A stretch of DNA of 64,000 nt from Peptoclostridium acidaminophilum DSM 3953 (GCF_000597865.1 NZ_CP007452.1:1619183-1683182), one strand, 5' to 3'. Counted from the stretch's first letter, positions 53,862 to 62,509 are shown. Notes: a model not told the origin generated them from the letters alone. Translations and numbers: made by a program.

Positions 53862-54515
53862 CTATAAAAATCCGTTCTCTGCCAGAAAATTCGCTGTAAG
53901 GTTTGACTTTTTTTGGGCTTCATCACTTTTAAAGCCCATCAGCCTCTCGACGTACTTGCCTATAATGTCGGCCTCAAGGTTAACCTTGTCGCCCGGCGAT
54001 TTTAAACTGAGCACTGTATTCGAAAGCGTGTGCGGAATTATTGAGACCTGGAACTCGTCCCTTTCGAGGCCGCTTACTGTAAGGCTTATGCCGTCTATTG
54101 TTATAGAGCCCTTCATCACTGTATATTTTGCTACGCTCTCAGGCATGCTTACCGTAAAGAGCTTTGATATGCCGTTGTCCTCTATTGATTTTATGGTTCC
54201 CACGCCGTCTATGTGGCCGGAGACTATGTGGCCTCCGAATCTTCCTCCCGCGAGCATTGCTCTCTCGAGGTTGACGCTCTCATTCGTCCTGAGAGTGCCC
54301 AGCGTACTTATCCTCAGCGTCTCGTGCATCACGTCCGCCGCAAAGTGTGAGCCGGATAAGTCCACAACCGTCAGGCAAACCCCGTTTGTGCATATGCTGT
54401 CCCCGAGCTTTGTATCCTCGAGCACTCTTTTGGCCTTTATGTGAAGCTGCACTCCCTTGTCCTTTTTTACAATCTTCTCTACCCTTCCAAGCTCCTCTAC
54501 TATTCCAGTAAACAT
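53862..54515 (-). CDS. ribE: Riboflavin synthase, alpha subunit
   Basis: Dismutates lumazine to riboflavin. 217 residues with two repeated lumazine-binding barrels: first half MFTGIVEELGRVE to about 95 with NGVCLTV, second half from about 98 with HIVSGHIDGVG and IDGISLTV. ATG 54515 lies within the end of ribD (16-bp overlap), pointing to translational coupling. The RibE name follows the Bacillus-type usage for riboflavin synthase. Confidence 0.96.
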   Translation of the reverse strand: MFTGIVEELGRVEKIVKKDKGVQLHIKAKRVLEDTKLGDSICTNGVCLTVVDLSGSHFAADVMHETLRISTLGTLRTNESVNLERAMLAGGRFGGHIVSGHIDGVGTIKSIEDNGISKLFTVSMPESVAKYTVMKGSITIDGISLTVSGLERDEFQVSIIPHTLSNTVLSLKSPGDKVNLEADIIGKYVERLMGFKSDEAQKKSNLTANFLAENGFL

Positions 54516-55618
54516 GATCGCTCTCCTTTCATATAGCCCTGCACAAGTATGTCAGGGCCTACGCTTTCGGCCCATAGGCCTTCAAGCTCCAGTGCGTCTT
54601 TCATGAGCGATGGCGGGCTGCCGGCCGTCCAGGTCGGCGACTCCGATCCCGTCAGGATCTTAGGCGCCATGAACATCATCACCTTGTCGACAAGGCCTGA
54701 TCTTAGAAAGCTTGTGTTCACCCTTGCCCCCGCCTCGACAAGCACGCTGTCGAAGCCTCTCGATGCAATGTCGGCCAAGAGCACTTTAAGGTCTACGCCG
54801 CTTTCGCACTTTGGAAACACTCGCAGCTCTGCGCCGGTGCCTCTTATCATTTCCCTTCTGTGTATAGGTGCATCATCCGTTACGCACACCAGCGTGTTGC
54901 GGGAATCCTGCGTTAGCACCTTCGAATCCAAAGGTATTCTTCCTTTGCTGTCGAGCACTATCCTGAAGGGGCTTTTCCAATCACCCTCGAGCCTGACATT
55001 GAGCATCGGATCATCCTTTATTACAGTCTCCACACCCGTGACAATGCATGAGACACCTGCTCTTATCTTGTGCACCAGTCTTCTTGACTCGTCGCTCGTT
55101 ATCCACTTGGAATCGCCGGAAGCAGTGCATGTCCTCCCGTCCATCGTGACGGCCGTTTTTAGTATTACGAAGGGTTCGCCCTTGCTTATGTGCTTTATGA
55201 AAATTTCATTGAGCCTAATTGACTCCTCTTCGAGCACACCCGTCTCCACCTCTATTCCCGCGTCTAGCAGCTGCTTTATCCCGCCGCCGAGCACTCTTGG
55301 GTTTGGGTCTCTCATTCCAACCACTACCCTCTTGAGGCCGCTTTTTATTATAAGCTCGCTGCACGGAGGCGTCTTGCCGTAGTGGCAGCAGGGCTCGAGG
55401 TTTACATATAGTGTCGCTCCGCGCGAGCTCTCACCTGCAGCTCTTATGGCATTGACCTCGGCGTGGGCCTGTCCGAATTTCTCATGGTAGCCCATGCCTA
55501 TGATTTCTCCGCCCTTTATTATTACGCAGCCCACGAGTGGATTGGGACTGACGTGTCCCCAGCCTTTTTTTGCAAGCTCGAGCGCCATTTTCATGTATGC
55601 TTCATCTATGTTTTTCAA
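54500..55618 (-). CDS. ribD: Bifunctional riboflavin deaminase/reductase RibD
   Basis: First gene of the operon after the FMN riboswitch. 372 residues: the N-terminal cytidine-deaminase-like domain has the zinc site HAEVNAI with EPCCHYGKTPPC. The C-terminal reductase domain (about 150-360) has KTAVTMDGRTCTASGDSKWI and a GVETVIKDDPMLNVR stretch. The start is TTG 55618 following a weak GGTG site; no better start is available before the conserved AYMKMALELA region. Confidence 0.95.
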   Translation of the reverse strand: MKNIDEAYMKMALELAKKGWGHVSPNPLVGCVIIKGGEIIGMGYHEKFGQAHAEVNAIRAAGESSRGATLYVNLEPCCHYGKTPPCSELIIKSGLKRVVVGMRDPNPRVLGGGIKQLLDAGIEVETGVLEEESIRLNEIFIKHISKGEPFVILKTAVTMDGRTCTASGDSKWITSDESRRLVHKIRAGVSCIVTGVETVIKDDPMLNVRLEGDWKSPFRIVLDSKGRIPLDSKVLTQDSRNTLVCVTDDAPIHRREMIRGTGAELRVFPKCESGVDLKVLLADIASRGFDSVLVEAGARVNTSFLRSGLVDKVMMFMAPKILTGSESPTWTAGSPPSLMKDALELEGLWAESVGPDILVQGYMKGERSCLLE

Positions 55619-55670
55619 AAGAGCACCGCCTTTTCAAGTTTTGCTTTGGCTATTTTTTTAAAACAAAAAA

Positions 55671-55691
55671 CCCGAAGACTAATTCTTCGGG
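55671..55691 (-). terminator. Second terminator hairpin in the rib leader
   Basis: Perfect stem CCCGAAGA / TCTTCGGG closing ATTAG followed by TTTTTTGTTTT on the minus strand. It stands between the riboswitch terminator and ribD, giving two intrinsic terminators in tandem. Confidence 0.8.
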
Positions 55692-55773
55692 CTGGTTTTT
55701 CAAAACTTTCAAAAGCTGGGCTTCTTCAATATAAACTGCTGCGCGGCACCGCTCAAATCTGTTAAAATAAAAA

Positions 55774-55793
55774 CCCTGAAGCAGGCTTCAGGG
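55774..55793 (-). terminator. First terminator of the FMN riboswitch
   Basis: Stem CCCTGAAG / CTTCAGGG closing CCTG, followed by TTTTTATTTT on the minus strand, 40 bp after the aptamer. Confidence 0.88.
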
Positions 55794-55830
55794 GAAAATA
55801 CAATTTTCTATTGCATCGCGCGTCACGATA

Positions 55831-55945
55831 TATTGCTTCTCCCATCCAGACTCTGACTGTCGGCACTGGAATTACACCAGTTCAGCCTTTTTCCAAGGCT
55901 CGCGGGCTATACCGCCGGTAGGGAATTTCACCCCTCCCCGAAGAA
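55831..55945 (-). ncRNA. FMN riboswitch (RFN element)
   Basis: The minus strand shows the RFN landmarks: TTCGGGGAGGGGTGAAATTCCC, then ACCGGCGGTATAGCCCGCGAGCC, CTGAACTGGTGTAATTCCAGTGCC and GACAGTCAGAGTCTGGATGGGAGAAG. FMN binding should promote the terminator and repress ribD-ribE-ribBA-ribH. Confidence 0.95.
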
Positions 55946-55970
55946 AATATTTGCTATTCAATTATGTTAC

Positions 55971-55999
55971 TCTATAATTCTACAGCATTTATTTCACAA
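55971..55999 (-). promoter_or_regulatory. Promoter of the riboflavin operon
   Basis: TTGTGA (55994-55999), a 17-bp spacer and TATAGA (55971-55976) on the minus strand, just upstream of the FMN riboswitch. Moderate match to sigma-A. Confidence 0.5.
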
Positions 56000-56034
56000 T
56001 GTCAATAAACCTGGCGCTCGGCAGAGTTTAAAAG

Positions 56035-56322
56035 CTAAGCTCCAGGTGCCTCAGCAGCCTGCTCTTCTTCTTTTATGAGTTCCTTTAGGCTTTCCACGTA
56101 TGCATCCTTTTTAGATTCCATAACAGCCTTCAGGTCTTCGCATGTCACTTCATAGTCATTTGTGATGTCGATATCCTCGTTTGGATTAACGCATTTTAAT
56201 ACTACGTGTGATTTAGGATAGCTCATGGCAAACTTTTCAAGTCTCTCGCCCATTTCATCCATCTTTTCTATGTTGCTGAGAATCGCTCTTACATCCTTAG
56301 CCTTATCTATTATATTGCTCAT
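56035..56322 (-). CDS. Hypothetical protein, 95 aa
   Basis: A small, strongly helical and acidic protein (SNIIDKAKDVRAILSNIEKM, later ESLKELIKEEEQAAEAPGA). Central region VVLKCVNPNEDIDITNDYEVTC contains two cysteines 18 residues apart. A good AGGAGGC-type site precedes ATG 56322. Single gene between the rib leader and the divergent flavoprotein gene. No family recognised, no membrane segment. Confidence 0.65.
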   Translation of the reverse strand: MSNIIDKAKDVRAILSNIEKMDEMGERLEKFAMSYPKSHVVLKCVNPNEDIDITNDYEVTCEDLKAVMESKKDAYVESLKELIKEEEQAAEAPGA

Positions 56323-56470
56323 ATTTTTTCGCCTCCTGATTTCAGATGTTTTAAATGATTATACCATTATTTATACACAATTGCGTAGTAATTTATTCGT
56401 CTAAAAATGGGTAAATATAAATCATGTTGGTTTATTAAAACTATAGGAGCTTCATACTTTGAGCGAGGTG

Positions 56471-57832
56471 ATGATTTTGAGCGGTGAAAAGATAATCGTA
56501 TTAGGAGGCAACGCAGCAGGCATGAGCGCGGCTTCGAAGGCTGCAAGGATGGACAGGAGCCTCAAGATAACTGTATACCAAAGCGGCAACATGGTTTCAT
56601 ACGCTCCCTGCGGGCTTCCATACTATGTGGGCGGTCTTGTGGCCGACAAGGCTTCTCTCATAGCGCGCACTCCCGAAAAATTCCGCGAGAGCCTGGGAAT
56701 CGATATAAGATTGAATTGCAGGGCTGTAAAGGTTATCCCGGAATCAAAAAAAGTAGTTGTAGTGGATGAGTCCTCAGGCAATATGATTGAAGACTGGTAT
56801 GACAAGCTTGTAATTGCCGTAGGCGCCAAGCCCGTATTCCCGGACTTTCCGGGCAAGGGCCTTGAGAATGTCTTTACGGTCACTAAAATAGACGATGCCG
56901 TGAAAATAAAAGAGGCTCTTGAGGCCGAAAGTATAGAAGACATAGTTATAGCCGGAAGCGGCTACATCGGCCTTGAGATGCTCGAAAACTTCATAAGGCT
57001 TGGCAAAAGAGTCAGGGTGATTGACAGGAACAATCATGTGCTCTCGACATTCGAAGGTGAAATCAGCGAGCTCATAGAAGCGGAGATAGGCAAATACGAC
57101 AATGTGACGCTCAGCATGGGCGAGAGCTTCGAGGAGATACTGGGAGCTTCGAAGGTTGAGGCGGTGAAAACAGACAGGGCCACATACAAGGCCGACATGC
57201 TCATTATGGCGCTCGGCATACGCCCCGACACTGAATTCCTGCGCGAGACCGGCATAGGCATGCTTCCAAACGGAGCCATAGCCATAGACAGGAAGATGAA
57301 GAGCAGCCTCGAGGATATATACGCAGCAGGAGACTGCGCAGGAGTCTACCACAGAATTCTTGGCGACAACCAGTATATAGCGCTCGGCACTGTCGCCAAC
57401 AAGCAGGGCAGGATACTCGGCGAGAATCTAGCCGGCGGCTCAAGGGAGTTTCCGGGAGTCATAGGCTCAGTTGTCACAAGGATAATGGATTTAACCATAG
57501 CAAGGACAGGCATAGGAGAAAGCGCCGCCAGGGAGAAGGGCTTCAATGTCGGCACCAATTTTATAAAAGCCAAAAACCACGCCGGCTACTACCCCGGCGC
57601 AAGCCCTGTATACATCAAGCTCATATATGAAACTGGCTCAGGACGTCTGCTTGGCGCGCAGCTTGCAGGCAAGAGCGGCGTAGCGCTCAGGGCCGACGTG
57701 TTCGCAGTGGCAATACAAGCCGGCATGACTCTCGATGAGATAGGCTATCTCGATCTTGTATATGCACCTCCTTTTGCAGGTGTCTGGGACGCCGTAAACA
57801 TCGCCGCGAATTCATCCAAGAATCAAGAATAA
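56471..57832 (+). CDS. CoA-disulfide reductase-like FAD/NAD(P) oxidoreductase
   Basis: A pyridine nucleotide-disulfide oxidoreductase of the CoA-disulfide reductase/NADH oxidase group, roughly 453 residues. Motifs are FAD site IVLGGNAAGMSAASKA, the active cysteine in MVSYAPCGLPYYVGG, NAD site IAGSGYIGLEMLENF, and the second FAD contact DIYAAGDCAG. The dimerisation domain follows. No rhodanese domain is fused, unlike CoADR-RHD forms. GCGAGGTG lies upstream; ATG 56471 touches it, while TTG 56477 has better spacing, so the exact start is uncertain. It may act on persulfides, CoA disulfide or O2. Confidence 0.9.
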   Translation: MILSGEKIIVLGGNAAGMSAASKAARMDRSLKITVYQSGNMVSYAPCGLPYYVGGLVADKASLIARTPEKFRESLGIDIRLNCRAVKVIPESKKVVVVDESSGNMIEDWYDKLVIAVGAKPVFPDFPGKGLENVFTVTKIDDAVKIKEALEAESIEDIVIAGSGYIGLEMLENFIRLGKRVRVIDRNNHVLSTFEGEISELIEAEIGKYDNVTLSMGESFEEILGASKVEAVKTDRATYKADMLIMALGIRPDTEFLRETGIGMLPNGAIAIDRKMKSSLEDIYAAGDCAGVYHRILGDNQYIALGTVANKQGRILGENLAGGSREFPGVIGSVVTRIMDLTIARTGIGESAAREKGFNVGTNFIKAKNHAGYYPGASPVYIKLIYETGSGRLLGAQLAGKSGVALRADVFAVAIQAGMTLDEIGYLDLVYAPPFAGVWDAVNIAANSSKNQE

Positions 57833-57841
57833 AACACAACA

Positions 57842-57870
57842 AGGGCTCCGCTTAAATTCGTCGGAGCCCT
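57842..57870. terminator. Bidirectional terminator after the flavoprotein gene
   Basis: Perfect stem AGGGCTCCG / CGGAGCCCT with an 11-base loop, then CCTGTTTTTTCC; it also serves the convergent gene. Confidence 0.85.
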
Positions 57871-57911
57871 CCTGTTTTTTCCTGTAACATCCAGACCAGC
57901 TGTTCTTTCCG

Positions 57912-58637
57912 CTATTCGCTGCATGCCTTTATGAAGCTTTCGAATATTGCAAGCTGTTCTTTATGCTCGTCAACCATGCACTCCGGGTTCCACTGCACGC
58001 CTGCCACGAAGGTTTCTCCCTCGAGTTCGACTGCCTCTATTATTCCGTCGGCTGACTGCGCCACTACCTTGAGCCCCTTGCCCAGGTCCTTTATGGCCTG
58101 ATGGTGGAAGCTGTTGACAAACACCTTCTCCTCTCCCATTATGGAATGCAGCCAAGAGCCTGCTTCTATGGTTATGCAGTGAGACTTGTCACCCCTTTTG
58201 GATTCCTGGAAGTGCTTGAGTACGTTTTCGCCCTTGTAGCAGACATCCTGATATAGAGTTCCTCCCAGGGCCACGTTTATGACCTGTATTCCCCTTGATA
58301 TTCCAAGTATTGGCACATGGTTCTGCATGGCCTTCTTTGTAAGTTCAACATCGAAAAAGTCCTTTTTGGTGTTGAAGTAGCCTGTCTTCTCAAGCGGCTC
58401 GTCTCCGTAGAACATCGGATTTATATCTATTCCGCCCGAAAGCACGACTCCGTCTACAAGCTCAAGGTATTTTGCAAAATTCTCGACATCAGATGTATGG
58501 GGGAATAGTATGCACGTTCCACCGGATTTTTCTATGGCCCTTACATAGTCCTCTTCAAGAAAGTATCTCTCCTGGCCAGCCAGGTGGCCAATCTCTCCCA
58601 TCATGAAATTCGTTGTTATCCCTATTAAAGGTTTCAC
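57912..58637 (-). CDS. Class I glutamine amidotransferase-like protein (PuuD/C26 family), catalytic residues replaced
   Basis: Homologue of gamma-glutamyl-gamma-aminobutyrate hydrolases, 241 residues, with the family fold visible throughout (LSGGIDINPMFYGDEP, VINVALGGTLYQDV, VNSFHHQAIKDLG). However, the nucleophile elbow reads LGISRGIQ, with Ser114 instead of Cys, and the HPE motif reads QWNPEC, with Asn217 instead of His; only Glu219 remains. Codons are TCA and AAC, so this is not selenocysteine. It is probably not an active cysteine hydrolase and may bind a ligand. GTG start with AAGGAGG 7 bases upstream. Intact length argues for function. Confidence 0.85.
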   Translation of the reverse strand: MKPLIGITTNFMMGEIGHLAGQERYFLEEDYVRAIEKSGGTCILFPHTSDVENFAKYLELVDGVVLSGGIDINPMFYGDEPLEKTGYFNTKKDFFDVELTKKAMQNHVPILGISRGIQVINVALGGTLYQDVCYKGENVLKHFQESKRGDKSHCITIEAGSWLHSIMGEEKVFVNSFHHQAIKDLGKGLKVVAQSADGIIEAVELEGETFVAGVQWNPECMVDEHKEQLAIFESFIKACSE

Positions 58638-58738
58638 GGCTCTTCCTCCTTAATGTGTTATTCAGAAACTCCCACAGTTAAAGCGCATGGGGTTCTTGTG
58701 TTTTATCAATCTTGTAATGGTATATACCCACAAAAATG

Positions 58739-58765
58739 AAAAAGTCCAAAAAAATCGGACTTTTT
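58739..58765 (-). terminator. Terminator after the CCA-adding enzyme gene
   Basis: Stem AAAAAGTCC / GGACTTTTT around ATTTTTTT, overlapping the stop codon at 58764-58766. Confidence 0.75.
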
Positions 58766-60149
58766 ATAATTCGCTTTGATTCTCGTCTTGAGCCGCTTTG
58801 TATTCCTCGAGCTTTTTCGCAGCCAAATCCAGGAGCAGCTTTCTCTCATTCAGTTCCGGATGCCCCAGCACTGTATCAAAAAGGTAGTGTATGGTATCAC
58901 TCATAACCTTGCTTTGAGGGAATCCAAGCGCGATCAGATCATGGCCGTTCACGGCAAGGTCGCTTATAGTCATTGGCTCCTTGCCCATTAGCACGTTGTG
59001 GACTCTTTCCTTGAAATCCTCAAGATAGCCAAAGTCAAAGGGCTCCTTGCAGCCGAGCACGTCAGCGTATATAAGGCTGAAGTAGTCCTCCAGATTCTGC
59101 CTTCCAAGCCTGTTGATAAAACGCTTTATGCCTTTTTTTGAAAAGCCCTCAAGCTGGTCCATGTGCTCCCTTATGAGGCCCTCAACGGCTTCTATTGTTC
59201 TCTTGTCGTATCTTAAGCGCCTTAGTATTGATATTGTAAGCTCTGCGCCCACGTCGTCGTGGCCGTAGTAATGCGCTATTCCCCTCTCATCAAGCTCCAT
59301 GCACCTTGGCTTGCCGATGTCGTGAAAAAGCGCCGCAAGCCTAACATTTAGAGTCTGAGGCGTGTTGTCGAGTACAACCATTGTGTGTTCAAAAAGGTCC
59401 TTGTCATGGTAGGGGTGCCTCTGGTCAAAGCCAACCATCTCGTAAACCTCCGGCGAGATATACTCCATAAGCCCCGTGTCGACTAGCAGGCGTATCCCCT
59501 TGGACGGCACTCTCGAAAGCAGCAGCTTGTCGAATTCCTGCCTTATCCTCTCGACGCTCACGCAGCATGCATGTCTTTTGTTCCTGAGTATCGAGGCGAA
59601 TGTGTTCTCTTCTATTTCGAATTCAAGCTGCGTTGCAAACCTCACCGCCCTGAACATCCTCAGGGCATCCTCGTCGAAGCGCCTGTCCGGATCTCCCACG
59701 CAGCGCACAACGCCTCTTTCTATGTCATCCATGCCCCCGAAGGGGTCTACTATGCCGTTTTCATGGCTGTATGCCATGGCGTTTATAGTGAAGTCGCGCC
59801 TTGAAAGGTCGTCCTGGACATCCTTTGTGAAGCTTACGCTGTCGGGCCTTCTCCTGTCGCTGTACTCGCCTTCAATCCTGTGGGTTGTTATTTCATAGTG
59901 GACTCCGTTGTATAGAACCGTCACAGTCCCGTGCTTAAGGCCTGTTGGTATTACGCGGAAGCCTTCGATATTTCCAAATACGCTCATAACCTCCTCCGGC
60001 TCGGCCGATGTGGAGATGTCCCAGTCGTTGACCCTGTGTCCCATAAGGCTGTCCCTTATGCAGCCTCCCACGACGTATGCCTCGTGACCTCTCTCTGTGA
60101 GCGTGTCTATAATGTCCAAAACATCCTTGGGAACCTTTATCTCTATCAT
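58764..60149 (-). CDS. cca: CCA tRNA nucleotidyltransferase with HD domain
   Basis: Adds or repairs the 3' CCA of tRNA. 461 residues: a class II poly(A) polymerase-like head with YVVGGCIRDSLMGHRVNDWDIST (the GGxVR...DxD motif), RRDFTINAMAYS and DPDRRFDEDALRMFRAVRFA. An HD domain follows with ALFHDIGKPRC. The C-terminal region is typical of this Firmicutes type. Contains all residues for CCA synthesis in one chain. ATG 60149 precedes a well-conserved start; no strong site was noted. Confidence 0.95.
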   Translation of the reverse strand: MIEIKVPKDVLDIIDTLTERGHEAYVVGGCIRDSLMGHRVNDWDISTSAEPEEVMSVFGNIEGFRVIPTGLKHGTVTVLYNGVHYEITTHRIEGEYSDRRRPDSVSFTKDVQDDLSRRDFTINAMAYSHENGIVDPFGGMDDIERGVVRCVGDPDRRFDEDALRMFRAVRFATQLEFEIEENTFASILRNKRHACCVSVERIRQEFDKLLLSRVPSKGIRLLVDTGLMEYISPEVYEMVGFDQRHPYHDKDLFEHTMVVLDNTPQTLNVRLAALFHDIGKPRCMELDERGIAHYYGHDDVGAELTISILRRLRYDKRTIEAVEGLIREHMDQLEGFSKKGIKRFINRLGRQNLEDYFSLIYADVLGCKEPFDFGYLEDFKERVHNVLMGKEPMTISDLAVNGHDLIALGFPQSKVMSDTIHYLFDTVLGHPELNERKLLLDLAAKKLEEYKAAQDENQSEL

Positions 60150-60245
60150 GTTCTACCACCTGTCATCATCAGATTGTATAATCATCTCTGTCTCTACTCC
60201 CTATTTACCCTCATTATATGTTCATAATGCAAAAAGAGCAAAAAA

Positions 60246-60265
60246 GGCACCGCATTAGCGGTGCC
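60246..60265 (-). terminator. Terminator after the Sec-rhodanese gene
   Basis: Perfect stem GGCACCGC / GCGGTGCC with loop TAAT, followed by TTTTTTGC on the minus strand, 8 bp beyond the rhodanese TAG stop. Its position supports the reading of the gene through the TGA. Confidence 0.92.
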
Positions 60266-60272
60266 GATAAGA

Positions 60273-61247
60273 CTACTTCGCCATAGGCATACTCTGGTCT
60301 GCAGACCATTCGTATATAGAAGCTTCGTAGTTTCTAACTTTTTCAAAGCCAACGGCTCTGAGGATCGAGGATACATATCCTGATCTTATACCCATTGTTC
60401 AGTAAACAACAAAATCATCTTCAGGTGTAACGCCTGCAGCCGCCATTATCTCCTTGATTTCCTCCGGAGACTTTGGAGTTGCATTTTCATTTAGAAGATC
60501 ACTCCAAAGCAGCCATTTTGCTCCCTCTATGTGGCCTCCTCTGGCTTCGCCTGCATTCTGGCTTCCCTTGAATTCTTTTTCTGTTCTAACGTCTATTATC
60601 ACAGTCTTATCAAGGTTTTCCTGCACATATTCCTTTGTTGCTCTGTAGCTATCGTCAAAGTCCTTGAGCACCAGACCTGTCGAAGGCGCCGGTGCTGGCG
60701 ATTGATCTTTTGTGATGTCATAGCCAAGCTCCTTCCAGTATGCCAGTCCTCCGTAGAGAAGCTTGACATTGTCAAGGCCCGCCATTCTCATCTGCCACAG
60801 GTTTCTTCCGTCCGGTCCGGGACCTGTAAGAACGTCAGAGTAGAATACTACAGTCTTGTCGTTTGTAACTCCGAACGACTCAAGCTTCTTTGTAAGCTCC
60901 TCCTTGTCCAGAGAAGTTCCCCAAAGAGGATCTCCCGGCTTGCCCTCGATCTTTGAGAAGCTGTGGAAGCCTGCGCTTATTGCGCCTGGTATGTGTCCTT
61001 TAGCGTAAGCATCCGGCTTGTTGCCATCGAATATTATAACGTTTGGATCATCCAGCATTCCACTTAGCTCCTGTGGAGTTATGAATATGTCTGAATTCTC
61101 AAAACCCGAAAGGTCAACTTTTGCTGCTGATTCTTCAGGCTTATTTGTCTCTTGCGCAGGCTGCGATGCGCATGCGCTCAGCACGAGCATCATTGCAACA
61201 AGCAGTGCGGCAAGAGAAAAAAGTTTGTTTTTACGCACTTTTTTCAT
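60273..61247 (-). CDS. Lipoprotein tandem rhodanese with in-frame TGA at the catalytic cysteine (Sec283), candidate selenoprotein
   Basis: A secreted sulfurtransferase-type protein. The N-terminus has a lipobox LVLSAC (Cys26), so it should be anchored outside the membrane. Two rhodanese domains follow (about 45-175 and 185-324). The first lacks a Cys in its active loop (VFYSDVLTGPGPDG). In the second, DDFVVY is followed by TGA (60399-60401), then TMGIRSGYVSSILRAVG and 24 further residues to TAG, then a terminator. Rhodanese loops read CxxGxR, so TGA occupies the catalytic Cys. A possible SECIS stem (GATC-AGGAT / ATCCT-GATC, loop ATGT) lies at 60363-60385. AAGGAG touches ATG 61247; GTG 61238 has better spacing. 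Confidence 0.85.
60363..60385 (-). promoter_or_regulatory. Candidate bacterial SECIS stem-loop in the rhodanese gene
   Basis: On the mRNA, GATC-AGGAT pairs with ATCCT-C-GATC around ATGT, starting 14 nt after the TGA with its loop about 23 nt downstream. Bacterial SECIS elements lie immediately 3' of the UGA and carry a G near the loop start. Stem, distance and G fit in outline; thermodynamic fit was not computed. Confidence 0.5.
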
Positions 61248-61941
61248 CTCCTTCTTTTAAAATTTTTTTTGCATTTTTTTCATCCCAAATCTTTTTGAAC
61301 ATGAATATGAGTACGCTCAGCGAGAAGAGTGTGAGAAGTCCAATCACAAACATCTTTATTCCCCCGGAAAGCATTTCCCCGATGTAAGAATATATTATTG
61401 TTGCTGGAAGCTGTCCAAGCCCTGTCGCCCAGAAGAACGACCAGAAGCTCATTGATGTCAATCCTGCCGCATAGCTTACAATGTCAAATGACATGAACGG
61501 CAAAAGTCTGGCTACCAGTATCGCATACTTGCCGTATTTTTCGAAAAACCCGTCGACGCTTTCGAGCGCGAATTTGCTTGTGAGCTTTTCCACAGTGCCT
61601 CTTCCATAGAACTTTGCTATATAAAAACAAAGTGCGGCTCCGGCCATGGCGCTAGACCATGAAAGCAGCGCTCCCTTGACCCAGCCAAAAAGACTCGCAT
61701 TGGCAAAGGTTATAAGAAATGCGGGAAGCGGCGCCATTACGGACTGGAATACCATGAGCAGGAATGATACCGTCGGCGCGAGTATACCGAAAGAATTTAT
61801 GTATCCCTTCACAAGCCCCACATCCAGGTTTCCCATTATGAAAAATGCCTGCTTTACGTTCCTTTGTACAGGCTCTGCAAAAGCGTACACAAGTGCGATC
61901 GCCAGTATTATTCCTATCTTTAAATATGTTGATTTTTTCAT
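61231..61941 (-). CDS. TVP38/TMEM64 family membrane protein
   Basis: A DedA-like/SNARE-associated membrane protein of 236 residues. About five or six helices and the family core are visible: APLPAFLITFANASLFG, WSSAMAGAALCFYIAKFYGRG, and the RLLPFMSFDIVSYAAGLTSM motif with its re-entrant-type loop. It overlaps the start of the rhodanese gene by 17 bp, so the two are cotranslated. TVP38 proteins have been linked to transport of small anions or lipids in various bacteria; co-occurrence with an extracytoplasmic rhodanese suggests a sulfur- or selenium-related job, which is inference. Confidence 0.88.
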   Translation of the reverse strand: MKKSTYLKIGIILAIALVYAFAEPVQRNVKQAFFIMGNLDVGLVKGYINSFGILAPTVSFLLMVFQSVMAPLPAFLITFANASLFGWVKGALLSWSSAMAGAALCFYIAKFYGRGTVEKLTSKFALESVDGFFEKYGKYAILVARLLPFMSFDIVSYAAGLTSMSFWSFFWATGLGQLPATIIYSYIGEMLSGGIKMFVIGLLTLFSLSVLIFMFKKIWDEKNAKKILKEGDEKSA

Positions 61942-62509
61942 ATAGCCACTGTCCTCCTGTATTTACTGTTGATACCATACCTCAATAATCCTCAAAGTCT
62001 GCTTGTCACAAGTGCTTCGTTGGATCTGTATGTGTTTGTTTTGTAATTCCATGAATCATTATAGATAATATTTATGCATTTTACAACGACAATTCTCAAT
62101 AATTACCATTTGGGCATTTGCCAACAATCCTCGTTTTTTGTTTTATTGTTATTTTATTATCTATTTGTGTTCGTTTTTACTTCGGTTAAATTATGCATAT
62201 CTACTCATTTGTGCAGCCCTGCCTTATAGGTTTTTACTGCCATTTGTTGATTTGCCGACATTTTCAGCATGTTTTTATTTCGAAGCCCCTCCTCAATTCC
62301 ACATATTTACATCAATCCTGATGGCGTCATTTGCCATGCGTCTTCCGCTTTGACATTATGTTTTTCTATCGATGCTTGTTTTGTTATGAATTATTTCAAT
62401 ACAGGCATTGAGGTGCTGTATTGTCCCCCCGAAAGATGATAGTATCTATATGAATGACTGCTCACATTTTAAATTTAACGAGTTGCTCCTGAAAGGACGG
62501 ATACACCAG
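61942..62509. other. Divergent intergenic region, 568 bp
   Basis: AT-rich stretch between the divergent TVP38 and Fe-S protein genes, holding the promoters of both. An 11-bp inverted repeat CTTGT-C-ACAAG lies at 62002-62012, about 60 bp before the TVP38 gene, and could be an operator. No RNA family, terminator or reliable coding sequence is visible. A reading frame at 62138-62353 lacks a ribosome binding site and protein-like composition. Confidence 0.5.

Noticed and set aside
58294-58298. Sec at the nucleophile of the amidotransferase homologue
   Set aside because: The codon is TCA (Ser), not TGA.
60399-60401. Rhodanese gene ending at this TGA
   Set aside because: The active loop would be cut in the middle, and the sequence beyond codes for the rest of the domain up to a stop that adjoins a terminator.
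62138-62353. Possible small membrane protein gene in the divergent region
   Set aside because: No ribosome binding site, unusual aromatic-rich composition and overlap with the promoter region.
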